Shown: positions 1 to 9,110 of the stretch, in pieces
How positions within the stretch are numbered: the stretch's first letter is position 1
How the letters are laid out: each line of letters opens with the position of its first letter
Assembly (NCBI GenBank): GCA_016841825.1
Contig: JAENYK010000009.1
Coordinates: 157,167-221,166, forward strand
Source: Halothermothrix sp.
GTDB taxonomy: Bacteria; Bacillota; Halanaerobiia; DY22613
Direction of reading: 5' to 3'
Length of the DNA stretch: 64,000 nucleotides
The notes under the pieces: model-generated
Told to the model about the DNA's origin: nothing
The model's database searches: none
The model's input: only the letters and a program-made list of their open reading frames with translations
Program-made: the position numbers and the translations under genes

Positions 1-1362
1 GGAAAACAACCGATTGTAACATACTTTGCACTCTATAATAAGTATACAGGGGTTCTACGATTGTTCCTCTATCTAGGAAATTCCAGTACCACAGGCGAAC
101 AGGACTTTATTTTAAATTGTCGTTTAGAAAATGGCAGTGGATACCTAATTGATCCTGCTTTTTTCCTGAATGAATGTGGACCAATTGCTTTTAGTCTTGA
201 AGAAAAAAACACAGAAATCAATAATGATCGAGTCTCTGTTGTCAGGGCATATTACAGAAAATGGATTGCTCTGGATTATTTTGTATCATACGATCCAGCC
301 TATTACTCCAATTATTCTAATAACAATCACTTATACTTGCGATTAGACATAGATTCGAAAACTGTGTCTACCATTGAATTAGAGGGTTCCTTTGAATTCG
401 AAGTCGATACTATCCTTCCAACTCATGCTTCTGGATTTATGGGTTTATTAGGAAATGTCTTCGGTAAAAATGGACAGGTTCGCAATATTGAGAAAGATGT
501 ATCCAGTCTTAAAGATACTATTAAAAGCGACTCAGACCAACTCAAAGAGACCGGAGAAAGCGACAAATCAAAACTTGGTAATATTCTTGATCTGGCAGCT
601 TCTACGATATCAATAGTTGATCCTTTTGTCGGAATAGGATTAGGAGTATTTGACATTATCGGATCTTTTACGAATTTCTTAAGCCCTGTCACTACCAAAA
701 CTCAACATTCCTATGGAGAAGGTACCATTAGTCTCAATGGGACGATTATTACTAACAGCCCAATTGATTTTATTCGACTGGGACTACCATACTGTAATTA
801 TACTTATGGAAGTGATAATCCTACATTTGACGGGAAAATAGGGCTATTTTCTTTGATTGAAAATCCCACATTTACGATTCACCGCGATAAGATTCAATAC
901 CGTTACATCGGTCAATCGGCAGGTATCACTGATCCTCAGGAACTTTCCATCTACTACGAAACAGATTTCGATTTTTCAAATCCACTAGATCATATAGTAG
1001 TCAATCCTGAGAGTCAGATGGAATTGCTAGAATGCAAAGTACTAACTCAATTTATTTTTATGTGCGGCTCCCCTTACTCTTATAGTTATTTATACCAGAA
1101 ACTTGATACAAAAAATGGCATCAGACAGAAAGAATTTCAACCTTATCTACGAGATGGCTCATTGCTCCATGTCTCAGAGAATGGATTTATTATGAACCCA
1201 TTTATAACTCCTTACATTAAATTGTATCTTAAATTTAGACATGTTACCGACCATTCCATCGTCGTCGAAGTCATGAGAACTTATAAAGCAAACTATACTT
1301 ATGTTGACGATTATGAAACCATTTACATTGAAGGTGAAGGTGGCGGTGGTTTAATTCCCTAA
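1..1362 (+). CDS. Unknown protein, 5' end outside the window
   Basis: The reading frame is open to base 1, and the 20 residues before the first TTG (position 61) look like coding sequence, so the start lies upstream of the window. At least 453 residues are visible. I do not recognise the family. The visible part begins with a beta-rich stretch (YFALYNKYTG). A charged, helix-prone segment of about 40 residues (around bases 480-580) follows, then a hydrophobic Gly/Ile-rich segment (about bases 595-690) that could be a membrane or amphipathic helix, then a second beta-rich half. It ends in a Gly-rich tail (EGEGGGGLIP). A hairpin terminator lies 24 bases after the stop. It converges with thrS. 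A surface or secreted role is possible but unproven. Confidence 0.7.
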   Translation, partial: GKQPIVTYFALYNKYTGVLRLFLYLGNSSTTGEQDFILNCRLENGSGYLIDPAFFLNECGPIAFSLEEKNTEINNDRVSVVRAYYRKWIALDYFVSYDPAYYSNYSNNNHLYLRLDIDSKTVSTIELEGSFEFEVDTILPTHASGFMGLLGNVFGKNGQVRNIEKDVSSLKDTIKSDSDQLKETGESDKSKLGNILDLAASTISIVDPFVGIGLGVFDIIGSFTNFLSPVTTKTQHSYGEGTISLNGTIITNSPIDFIRLGLPYCNYTYGSDNPTFDGKIGLFSLIENPTFTIHRDKIQYRYIGQSAGITDPQELSIYYETDFDFSNPLDHIVVNPESQMELLECKVLTQFIFMCGSPYSYSYLYQKLDTKNGIRQKEFQPYLRDGSLLHVSENGFIMNPFITPYIKLYLKFRHVTDHSIVVEVMRTYKANYTYVDDYETIYIEGEGGGGLIP

Positions 1363-1385
1363 GCTTATAAAATAATCCTGAGCAC

Positions 1386-1420
1386 AAAAGTACTCCTATT
1401 TTTTTGATAGGAGTACTTTT
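1386..1420. terminator. Bidirectional intrinsic terminator
   Basis: Two perfect 14-base arms (AAAAGTACTCCTAT and its complement) flank a 7-base T-rich loop, with A and T runs on either side. It sits between two convergent genes and can serve both strands. Confidence 0.85.
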
Positions 1421-1485
1421 AACTTGCTTTTCATCAACTGAGTAAAAACTAATTCTCCATATTTACCTAAATTCAAATGCAATAA

Positions 1486-3423
1486 CTATAGCTTCTGTTT
1501 TATCTCCTGCAAAATATAACTTCTAAACTCCTCCAGATCAAAACTACCGATGTCACCCTTTTTCCGATCCCGTACCGCTACAGTATTAACATCAGCCTCT
1601 TTCGAACCTACTACCAGCATATAGGGTATCTTTTCCAGTTGAGCCTGTCGAATCTTATAACCCAGTTTCTCCCCACTATCATCAATTTCCACACGAATTT
1701 TCTCAGTTTCCAAAACTCGCTTAACTTGATAGGCATAATCTAGTAAATTTTCTGATACTGGTAAAACCCGTACCTGAACTGGAGCTAACCAGGTGGGGAA
1801 AGCACCCGCATATTTCTCAATCAACATCGCTAGGGTTCTCTCATAACAACCCAGTGAAGTTCTATGAATAACAAATGGTCTCTTCTTCTCATTATCCCGA
1901 TCCACATAATACATATCAAATCGCTCGGGAAGTGCAAAGTCAATCTGCACAGTGATGATAGTATCTTCTTTCCCATGAACATTGTTAAATTGAATATCCA
2001 GTTTAGGGCCATAGAAAGCCGCTTCTCCATCAGCCAGCACATAGTCAATTCCCACTTTATCCAAAATTTTCTGCATCTTCTCCTGAGACTCTTCCCAGGC
2101 GAGAGGGTTATCAATATACTTTTCCTTATTGTTTGGATCCCATTTGGAGAATTGATACCAGATATCATCCTGAATCCCCAAAGTATGCATCATATAATTT
2201 ATCAGATCCAGCACTCCCAAAAATTCCTCCTCCAACTGTTGTGGAGTACAGATTAGATGAGCTTCAGATATGGTAAACTGCCGCAGACGGATCAGACCAT
2301 GCATCTCACCGGAAGATTCATTTCTGAATAAAGTTGAAGTCTCCGCATAGCGAAGAGGCAATTCTCGATAGCTCCGCATTTTTGCCTTGTAGATCATAAA
2401 CTGGAAAGGACAGGTCATCGGGCGCAGGGCCAGCACTTCCTGATCTCGATCCTCATCTCCCAGCACAAACATCCCATCTTTATAATGCTGCCAGTGCCCA
2501 GATATCTTATACAGATCACTTTTAGCCATCAGTGGTGTTTTGGTCAACTGATAACCCCTACGCTCCTCTTCATCTTCCACAAATCTCTGCAAAAGCTGCA
2601 CAATCTTTGCACCTTTAGGCATCAACAAAGGTAAACCCTGACCAATATTCTCATCAGTAGTGAACAATTCTAACTGTCTTCCTAATTTGTTATGGTCACG
2701 CTTTTTCGCTTCCTCTAATCGCTGGAGATGTTCATCTAACTCGCTCTTTTTCAAGAAAGCAGTACCGTAAATCCTCTGCAGCATCTTATTCTTCTCACTA
2801 CCCCGCCAGTAAGCACCAGCAACACTGATTAACTTGAAAGCTTTAACCATACCAGTAGATGGCAGATGTGGACCTCTACACAGATCAGTAAACTCACCCT
2901 GTCGATAGAAACTCACAGTATCAACTTCCAGATCTTCCAACAGTTCCACCTTATAGACCTCACCTTGATCCTGCATTAACTCAATCGCCCGTTTTCGAGA
3001 TAATTCTTCCCGAAGAATTACTAAATCTTCAGCAATAATCTTTTGCATCTCTTCCTCAATCTTCTGTAAGATCTCCTGTGAAAAGTTAGTATTCAGATCA
3101 AAATCATAATAGAATCCCTCATCTATCACTGGCCCAATAGCCAGTTTTACTTCAGGAAAGATCCGTTTCACAGCCTGTGCCATAATATGTGCTACAGTAT
3201 GACGATATATCTCCAATGCCCCGTCAGAACTCGAAGTAATAATCGCTAATTCTACATCTTTTCGCAATTCAGTCGTTGTATCAACTAATTCCCCATTGAC
3301 ATTTCCCGCTATAGCAGCTTTACCTAATCGCTGACCAATACTGTAAGCGACCTCTCTTACCGTTGTTCCCGATTCAAACCTCTTCTCTGAACCATCAGGC
3401 AAAATTACTCTAATCTGACCCAT
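1486..3423 (-). CDS. thrS: Threonine--tRNA ligase
   Basis: Charges tRNA-Thr with threonine in the cytoplasm (class II aminoacyl-tRNA synthetase). At 645 residues it has the usual full length. It carries an N-terminal TGS domain (about 1-62) and an editing domain of the AlaX/SAD type with HTVAHIMAQA near residue 75. The catalytic core contains the zinc-ligand segment RPMTCPFQFM and the motif-3 segment RTSLGCYERT. The C-terminus is an anticodon-binding domain (about 545-645). The ATG is preceded by AAAGGAGG. It stands alone downstream of a T-box leader, so transcription should respond to uncharged tRNA-Thr. Nothing appears broken. Confidence 0.98.
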   Translation of the reverse strand: MGQIRVILPDGSEKRFESGTTVREVAYSIGQRLGKAAIAGNVNGELVDTTTELRKDVELAIITSSSDGALEIYRHTVAHIMAQAVKRIFPEVKLAIGPVIDEGFYYDFDLNTNFSQEILQKIEEEMQKIIAEDLVILREELSRKRAIELMQDQGEVYKVELLEDLEVDTVSFYRQGEFTDLCRGPHLPSTGMVKAFKLISVAGAYWRGSEKNKMLQRIYGTAFLKKSELDEHLQRLEEAKKRDHNKLGRQLELFTTDENIGQGLPLLMPKGAKIVQLLQRFVEDEEERRGYQLTKTPLMAKSDLYKISGHWQHYKDGMFVLGDEDRDQEVLALRPMTCPFQFMIYKAKMRSYRELPLRYAETSTLFRNESSGEMHGLIRLRQFTISEAHLICTPQQLEEEFLGVLDLINYMMHTLGIQDDIWYQFSKWDPNNKEKYIDNPLAWEESQEKMQKILDKVGIDYVLADGEAAFYGPKLDIQFNNVHGKEDTIITVQIDFALPERFDMYYVDRDNEKKRPFVIHRTSLGCYERTLAMLIEKYAGAFPTWLAPVQVRVLPVSENLLDYAYQVKRVLETEKIRVEIDDSGEKLGYKIRQAQLEKIPYMLVVGSKEADVNTVAVRDRKKGDIGSFDLEEFRSYILQEIKQKL

Positions 3424-3556
3424 TCTCCATTCCTCCTTTTTTAGAAATTAAAATCTCATTAATAGCAAGCTGTTAATGCCTTAAGTTTAACGACTTCAGA
3501 AGGAGATTTGTTCCTCCACCTATAAAGAGCAGGAGATTTCCCTTCTGAAATGTCAT

Positions 3557-3811
3557 AAAAAAAACCTTATCCTATCTCTTACAAGAGACGGATAAGGTCC
3601 GTGGTTCCACTCTACTTGGTCGAATACTCAACCCACTCAATAAGGATAACGGCTTTAACCGGATAAGAATACTCCCTTATAATAATGGTTTCCTCTTATC
3701 AGCTCTGGGGTGGTCTTCAGATATCCATACTTAAGGTGCTTTCAGCCTTGACACCATTCTCTGTAATAAGCTCTGGCTATCTTACTCTTCCCTTCATCGC
3801 TACTGGCTATT
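3557..3811 (-). promoter_or_regulatory. T-box leader of thrS
   Basis: Read on the minus strand, the leader contains the T-box core GAGTGGAACCACGG (3599-3612). It is followed by a terminator (3557-3598) with stem CCTTATCC/GGATAAGG and an eight-base U run. Upstream, the specifier region reads GAAG-ACC-ACC (3709-3718), placing an ACC threonine codon in the usual specifier position. Uncharged tRNA-Thr is expected to stabilise the antiterminator. Between the terminator and thrS (3488-3552) lies a further imperfect stem-loop (TTCAGAAGG/CCTTCTGAA) whose role is unclear. Confidence 0.92.
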
Positions 3812-3817
3812 TTACCA

Positions 3818-3846
3818 ATTTTAGCATATCTACTACAGAATGTCAA
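3818..3846 (-). promoter_or_regulatory. Sigma-A-type promoter of the thrS T-box transcript
   Basis: On the minus strand TTGACA (3841-3846) is separated by 17 bases from TAAAAT (3818-3823). The predicted start falls at the 5' edge of the T-box leader. Confidence 0.85.
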
Positions 3847-4011
3847 CCAGTAGTTTGATCAATCATCCAACACCGACAAAAAACATAACGTAATCTGCTA
3901 TTTTGAAGGAAAAATCACAAATAAAGAATAGTAACAATAACCAGATAGGTAAGCCCATTATTTAAAATTTTGGAAGGTTTCCTTATGGCGAATTTAACTG
4001 AAATTATGACC

Positions 4012-5070
4012 TTAATATAGATATATTCGGACACCAAACTGTAACTGAGTCACTTTATGCAGATTAATAGAATTAGCTGCCAGATCTACCTGAAAATTTT
4101 CCATATTCATTCCCAGAAAATAAGTCCAAAATTCAGTCTGCCGGACTAACCCAAAAGAAAAATCCGGAACTCTTTTCAAATGAAGTGTTCCTTTAACTCC
4201 AACCTCCCAACTATTATTATATCTAACCCAATTCTCAATCTTATATGAATCCTTATGATAATCTATCTTGCCGATCCATTCCGGTCGAATATCAACCTTT
4301 AATGTACAATCTGGAATGTACACTCCACTTACGGGTGGTTTAAGTGATGGTATTCCTTCTGCATCTGGTTGAATAAAGTCAAGATCAATTTTACCATGAT
4401 ACTCATCAATCCCCTTCCAAACTATACTACTAAATAGATCATCTCCAGAAAAAGAAATAGTAATCTTCTCGGTTGGATGATATTTTAAATTAAAATAACA
4501 ACCTAGACCTAAACCCAGATCCTCTGCATACCCTTGCCAGAAAACAGAGTTTGCTTTAATATCATATCCTAATATGGCATCATCAGCATTAACCGCCTGA
4601 CCATCTTTAATATCTATTTTAAAGAGACTAGTTCCCTGAATGACTTTACACCCAGTATTTAAATCCCAGTTTTTATGAAGCAGGGAAACTCCCATAAGAA
4701 GATTCTTTCGTGTATATTTTACATAACTGCCGCTGATTCCATTATACTCATTAGGTAGTTTTGCCTTTTTTAAAGTATAGTACAAAACCTGACCTGCACT
4801 TAGATTATAATCTATAATCGTAGCCTTCTCAATCTCCAACCCCATCTCCATACACCCATCTCTAAACAGATAACGAGTCATTATCTCTGAATACAAAATC
4901 CCGGAATGAGTGGGCAAAAAGACTGGGATATAAGTTTGATCAGCTGATTTGGATAAAAATTGACCATTGGAATCTAACTGATATTCAAACAATGTTTCAC
5001 TGGCATAAACAAAAGTTGATTGAACTAATCCTAATCCAATAAAGAGAAGCAAAAAAATCCTGCGGATCAT
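4012..5070 (-). CDS. Secreted beta-rich protein, possible outer-membrane barrel
   Basis: 352 residues. The N-terminus is a typical signal peptide: MIRR, then a hydrophobic stretch, then a cleavage-like site near VYASE. The mature part is rich in alternating polar/hydrophobic strands with many aromatic residues (for example WTYFLGMNMENF). It ends in QLQFGVRIYLY, an alternating stretch with a terminal aromatic residue like the C-terminal strand of beta-barrel outer-membrane proteins. I do not recognise a named family. If it is a barrel, the host is a diderm. The next gene upstream on this strand is a lipoprotein, but a mobile-element end lies between them, so co-transcription is uncertain. Confidence 0.7.
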   Translation of the reverse strand: MIRRIFLLLFIGLGLVQSTFVYASETLFEYQLDSNGQFLSKSADQTYIPVFLPTHSGILYSEIMTRYLFRDGCMEMGLEIEKATIIDYNLSAGQVLYYTLKKAKLPNEYNGISGSYVKYTRKNLLMGVSLLHKNWDLNTGCKVIQGTSLFKIDIKDGQAVNADDAILGYDIKANSVFWQGYAEDLGLGLGCYFNLKYHPTEKITISFSGDDLFSSIVWKGIDEYHGKIDLDFIQPDAEGIPSLKPPVSGVYIPDCTLKVDIRPEWIGKIDYHKDSYKIENWVRYNNSWEVGVKGTLHLKRVPDFSFGLVRQTEFWTYFLGMNMENFQVDLAANSINLHKVTQLQFGVRIYLY

Positions 5071-5123
5071 ATCATATCACTCCCGAAAATAGGAAAGGAA
5101 CAAAAAGTTATCCTTTCCCTCAA

Positions 5124-5240
5124 GTGAACTCGTTCAGCTAAAGCTGAACTTCGGGGCTTCAGATGGGGATTCAACCCCACCTGAAGTAGAACAAGGCAGC
5201 TCCCATTTATAAAAGTGGGAGGCATAGAACTTAGATATAC
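5124..5240 (-). repeat. IS200/IS605-like right-end palindromic element, copy 1
   Basis: About 117 bases, nearly identical in reverse orientation to 34248-34362. Read on the minus strand it folds into three successive hairpins: TCCCA...TGGGA, TTCAGGTGGGG...CCCCATCTGAA and GTTCAGCTTTAGCTGAAC. It ends in GAGTTCAC, and similarity between the two copies stops exactly at TTCAC. Hairpins ending in TTCAC resemble the right end, and the omega-RNA scaffold, of IS200/IS605-family elements. No tnpA or tnpB is in the window. The family assignment is inferred; the repeat itself is directly visible. Confidence 0.65.
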
Positions 5241-5245
5241 TTTTA

Positions 5246-6985
5246 TTAGATAGAATCTAGTTTAAAGTATTGGTTGAAATCAAGATACAGAATATCAAAT
5301 TCTCCTTCAGTATAATTTACTGTTAAATAAGGTGTTTCTGATATATTTGTTGGAATAATCTTTTTAATTGTTGCCAACTTTGAACCATCTGCAGAGAGAA
5401 TCTGACCTACTTCTTCCCCATTTGCTGAAGTGTCACCACATTCAAGTTCTAGAGTAGAACCATTTCTATCAAGAACATTAACACTAGCTATCCTGGTTTC
5501 ATAATTAAATGCAATATCACCGTTCAGGGTAATTTCATTTTTTGCAATCATAAAAGAAAACATATCAGTATGTTCCTCAGACGAATAGACATAATCAACA
5601 TCTACAGAATAAATATCACCATCGACATAAGCCAATGTACCTTCTAAAGTTAAATCTCTCACGGGTACAAAATATTCTGAACCTTGAAAATCCCCGAGAT
5701 TAGTTACTTTATAAATGATTGAACCGTCAAATTCTGTAGAATCAGATTTATATCCAGCATCAAATTGTAGGTATTCTATAATGAGTTCCATACTATAATT
5801 AATTCTTGTATCATCTCGATCCGAATCATTGTATTTTAACCAGGCCAAATTTAAGTCAAATCCACCAGAGATTTCATAATAATCCGGGAACTCAAAGGTA
5901 CCATTACCTTGAATATTCATTGGACTATAAAAATCTACTACACCTTCTTCAGCTGTCATACTAAAGTTAATATATCCGTCGAAGCGGGCTACTGAACTTA
6001 TAATTGAACCTTCTAATGATAAGGTTAATTCATCAATAACTTGGGGTAGATTAAAAGAACCACTTACAGTGATATCATCATTAGAATTATCCTGCTCTGG
6101 ATTGAAAACCACCTCAATTGCAGCAGTTGGACCAGATGGAACTATAAAATTAGTAGTATACTCATCGATAGGTTCAATGATCGAAACAATATGACTATTT
6201 TGATCACCGATTTCTAAGGATGCAGAATAAGTTGCATCAGGGTTATCAGTAGATTCAATTGTATATGTAAATAAAGAATTCGTTAAATCAATAGTCATAG
6301 AATTCTCGGAATCATCATCCATTCGTCTTTCGAAATTAGTTGCAACAATAGTTACAATAACACCATTATTATCGTCGTTTACCTTCCATTCAAGAGAATC
6401 TTCGGTACTGCTTCCTGGGGTTTCTAAAGTGTAATGTATAGATCCCCACTCAGGATCAACAACAGAAGTATAGATACCGGGAGCATATTCAAGAATCTGG
6501 GTATGAGTCAAACCAGATATCAACTCTGCCATGTACTCACCCATATCTTCATAAAAGGGATATAACTTCTTCTCAAAATGATCTCGAATAATACTCTCTT
6601 CACAAACAGCAATAGTCCCTAAACGATACATACTATTTGAATAATTAGTAACCATCTGTTTAGCTAGATTTCCGGATAGAGCCAATTTAAAATCTAATTC
6701 CCCAGTACCATCTTTTTTTATCTCAACCATTTCTTCCTTTTTTTGATAACCATCAGCAATTACCGTGACTTTCTGGGTAGTAGCTTTAATTTCAGTAGCG
6801 ATATACTTACCTTTAGCATCAGTTGCAAAAGTTTTACCATCAATTGAGATTAACGCATCTTTGATCGGTTGAAAAAATTCATCTGTTACCTTGCCGCTCA
6901 ACGAACCTTTTTTAGTAAACAAATTACATCCACTAACAATAATGACAATTAATAACAAGCTCACTACCATCAATTTCCTCTTCAT
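5246..6985 (-). CDS. Lipoprotein with an N-terminal carboxypeptidase-regulatory-like domain
   Basis: 579 residues. The start is a lipoprotein signal: MKRK, a hydrophobic run, and the lipobox VSGC with Cys20, so it is probably lipid-anchored outside the cytoplasmic membrane. Residues about 28-100 match the beta-sandwich carboxypeptidase regulatory-like fold (GSLSGKVTDEFFQPIKDALI, then VTVIADGYQKKEE). The remainder is a long Asp/Ser/Thr-rich, beta-strand-rich region that I do not recognise and that looks like repeated extracellular beta structure. The RBS is AAGGAGG. A structural or binding role at the cell surface is likely; no catalytic motif is visible. The 490 bases upstream hold no gene. 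Confidence 0.75.
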   Translation of the reverse strand: MKRKLMVVSLLLIVIIVSGCNLFTKKGSLSGKVTDEFFQPIKDALISIDGKTFATDAKGKYIATEIKATTQKVTVIADGYQKKEEMVEIKKDGTGELDFKLALSGNLAKQMVTNYSNSMYRLGTIAVCEESIIRDHFEKKLYPFYEDMGEYMAELISGLTHTQILEYAPGIYTSVVDPEWGSIHYTLETPGSSTEDSLEWKVNDDNNGVIVTIVATNFERRMDDDSENSMTIDLTNSLFTYTIESTDNPDATYSASLEIGDQNSHIVSIIEPIDEYTTNFIVPSGPTAAIEVVFNPEQDNSNDDITVSGSFNLPQVIDELTLSLEGSIISSVARFDGYINFSMTAEEGVVDFYSPMNIQGNGTFEFPDYYEISGGFDLNLAWLKYNDSDRDDTRINYSMELIIEYLQFDAGYKSDSTEFDGSIIYKVTNLGDFQGSEYFVPVRDLTLEGTLAYVDGDIYSVDVDYVYSSEEHTDMFSFMIAKNEITLNGDIAFNYETRIASVNVLDRNGSTLELECGDTSANGEEVGQILSADGSKLATIKKIIPTNISETPYLTVNYTEGEFDILYLDFNQYFKLDSI

Positions 6986-7430
6986 AAACTTTTGACCTCC
7001 TTAGTCAACAATTTAATATTATATTTCTTATTCCCCAAAATATTATTTTTTCCTTCTTTAAAGCGTATTTTTTTTAATTTATTCAAATTTAGTCACTTTC
7101 TTGTTCTCCTTAACCAAAGTAACATAACCCTAATAAATTCTCTTTTCCCTGATAGTGTATTCTAATTCTCATTATTCTTATAATCATCAATTACGGTTTT
7201 ATAACTGATGATTATAAAGCCAGTTGCTTAGATTAACCATCTAAAATCGGCTTATTTTGAAATTAGTTCTTTTTTCCTGTCAAAGATCATTTTATATGTT
7301 TCAAAGAACCATATACTATCTCATTAATAAGAATATTATATCTCAATGGACAGCCAATTTGACCTGCAAATCAGCTGAAATTTTTATTTGATTATTTTAT
7401 TCCATCTTATATGACTGATGTAAATGTATT

Positions 7431-7478
7431 ATACCAACACCCATTGGTGTTGAACATATTCATCTGATAATAACACAA
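7431..7478. repeat. Short interspersed repeat, copy A, in a gene-free stretch
   Basis: A segment containing the palindrome CAACACCCATTGGTGTTG (7435-7452), followed by TGATAATAACACAAAA. A diverged copy in the same orientation lies at 14577-14626. The rest of 6986-7430 holds no gene or clear signal beyond AT-rich DNA; promoter elements for the lipoprotein gene may lie there. Confidence 0.5.
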
Positions 7479-7521
7479 AAAAAGTACTTTCTCACGAATA
7501 ATCAGAGAAAGTACTTTTTTT
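7477..7521 (-). terminator. Terminator of the radical SAM/peptide unit
   Basis: Near-perfect inverted repeat of 17 bases (AAAAAAAGTACTTTCTC and its complement) around an 11-base loop, with a seven-base U run on the minus strand. It begins two bases after the peptide stop codon. Confidence 0.9.
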
Positions 7522-7523
7522 GA

Positions 7524-7649
7524 CTATGCGATTGGGCCAGGAATATCATTACCCCAATCACATTTATCAGGGTTGTAGATCTCGCACCAACCAAAATACG
7601 GACAAACAATTTTCGCACTTTCATTAATTGCAGGAACTAATATTTCCAT
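7524..7649 (-). CDS. 41-residue Cys-containing peptide, likely RiPP precursor
   Basis: A short frame begins with ATG at 7647-7649 and ends with TAG at 7524-7526. A strong RBS (GGGGGGTGAGATA) overlaps the stop codon of the upstream radical SAM gene, so the two are probably translationally coupled. It starts MEILVPAINESAKIV, has a central CPYFGWC segment, and has Cys at positions 16, 22 and 30. The C-terminus is rich in Gly, Pro, Asp and Trp. It is not basic and has no signal peptide. The terminator follows at once. Position, size and Cys content fit the substrate of the adjacent SPASM enzyme, for example thioether formation. I do not recognise the peptide family; function is inferred. Confidence 0.75.
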   Translation of the reverse strand: MEILVPAINESAKIVCPYFGWCEIYNPDKCDWGNDIPGPIA

Positions 7650-7653
7650 TATC

Positions 7654-8958
7654 TCACCCCCCTTTCCCTGTAATTTGTTCATAAAGTTTATTTTTTACAA
7701 ATAATTTAAGTGTCTCTTCTAAATGCACCTCAGATTTGCAGGTTTTGCCCTGTGTATTTCGTACCCAATAACAACCTCCCATACATATAGGCAGGAATTT
7801 ACATTCTCTACACTCTTCATCTTCTGTAGAATCATGCAGCAAACGAAGAGAATCCAATTGCAGCTGCTTTTGATTTTTTTGGATATCGAAGATGCTCCCG
7901 GTAGACTTCTCATAATGTCCATAATCAGTCCAACAGTGATAGATTCTTCCTCTGGAATCAATCACAAAACTATTGCCAAGCGTTACCCCACAGGGATTAA
8001 ACCTTCTGGCTGGATATTTTCTCTCAATAAAACCGCGAGATATCTTCTGTTCATTTAAACGAAGCTGGATCTTATTAAACTCTTTATTCTCTAAACAACG
8101 ACTTTTCATCTCATCAGTAAAGGCATTGATTAAGGAAAATTCCAGCGCTATCTTCTCTTTCAAATCAGGTCTGTCAAATACATCCATAATCTGATCTGCC
8201 TTCTCGAAATTCTCTTGATCAAGATTGACCCTGATCACAAATTTATTTAAAATATCGATAGAATCAATAATATTATTCACGATTTTGTCAAATGTCGGAC
8301 CTCCATTTTTGAGTGGACGTTTTTTGTTATGCAGCTCTCTTTCTCCATCAAGAGTAATCTGGATCGTCCCAACATTTATCTCTGATAATCTACTGGCAAT
8401 TTCCGGATCTAGTAAATATCCGTTTGTAACAATACTAGAGTAATATGTACAATTTTTTTCCCGACATAGCCGTTGAAATTCACAAGCCAGCTCTGTGATC
8501 ACATCTAATACCATTAAAGGCTCTCCACCCATCCAACAGACCGAAAGCCTCCCCTCTGGACATAGATGTTCATCGACAAACTTAACTAACTGAGCCATCG
8601 TCGCCGCATCCATTTTGCCATCGACCTGTCCATTCTCAAAACAATATTCACAGTTAAAGTTGCATTCCATAGTCGGTGCAACCGTTAAACTGAGGTCATC
8701 TTTAGCGAACCTTTCTTCAAACATTTTTCGACGTATATACAGTAGTTCATCATATTCAGAATCAACTATGAACCCGCACTTTCTTAAGTCAGTAATGAAC
8801 TGGTCATCCAGATTCTGATCGTCTTTTGGAAAGGATAAGAGCTGCTGATAGTTCTCCTCCTTTAACTTCGCTAATGCACTGGTTAATGAGTTAAATACCA
8901 AATATGTACCTTCTTCATAGGGAATATATATATTGTATTTTGATACTTTGCTGCCCAT
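7654..8958 (-). CDS. Radical SAM/SPASM peptide maturase
   Basis: 434 residues. An N-terminal region (about 1-85) resembles the peptide-binding winged-helix region of RiPP maturases. The radical SAM cluster motif CNFNCEYC has Cys99, 103 and 106, and is followed by the glycine-rich MGGEPL motif. The C-terminal SPASM domain contains CGVTLGNSF...HCW and CRECKFLPICMGGC, followed by a final Cys, which would hold auxiliary Fe-S clusters. Such enzymes make carbon-centred radicals on ribosomal peptides, typically forming thioether or C-C cross-links. The RBS is GGAGGG. The gene has its own promoter and is followed five bases later by a small Cys peptide, its likely substrate. No transporter or peptidase is in this unit. 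Confidence 0.92.
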   Translation of the reverse strand: MGSKVSKYNIYIPYEEGTYLVFNSLTSALAKLKEENYQQLLSFPKDDQNLDDQFITDLRKCGFIVDSEYDELLYIRRKMFEERFAKDDLSLTVAPTMECNFNCEYCFENGQVDGKMDAATMAQLVKFVDEHLCPEGRLSVCWMGGEPLMVLDVITELACEFQRLCREKNCTYYSSIVTNGYLLDPEIASRLSEINVGTIQITLDGERELHNKKRPLKNGGPTFDKIVNNIIDSIDILNKFVIRVNLDQENFEKADQIMDVFDRPDLKEKIALEFSLINAFTDEMKSRCLENKEFNKIQLRLNEQKISRGFIERKYPARRFNPCGVTLGNSFVIDSRGRIYHCWTDYGHYEKSTGSIFDIQKNQKQLQLDSLRLLHDSTEDEECRECKFLPICMGGCYWVRNTQGKTCKSEVHLEETLKLFVKNKLYEQITGKGG

Positions 8959-9008
8959 AATTAACCCTCCAATATATTTCTGATGTGTCTAGTAATTTAT
9001 GTATTTCC

Positions 9009-9037
9009 ATTTTAACACTTATATTTGCTATTGTCAA
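9009..9037 (-). promoter_or_regulatory. Sigma-A-type promoter of the radical SAM/peptide unit
   Basis: On the minus strand TTGACA (9032-9037) is separated by 17 bases from TAAAAT (9009-9014). The predicted start leaves a leader of about 45 bases before the maturase start codon. Confidence 0.85.
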
Positions 9038-9110
9038 TATTTTTTACATTATTTGTATTTCCAGAGATTAATCCAGTTGTATAAACGCTCTTTATCAACC
9101 AACTACTTAT

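Noticed and set aside
423..698. Minus-strand frame inside the first gene
   Set aside because: It lies opposite a longer frame with better protein-like composition, and has no recognisable features.
1864..2256. Plus-strand frame inside thrS
   Set aside because: Opposite strand of a conserved gene; no RBS or family resemblance.
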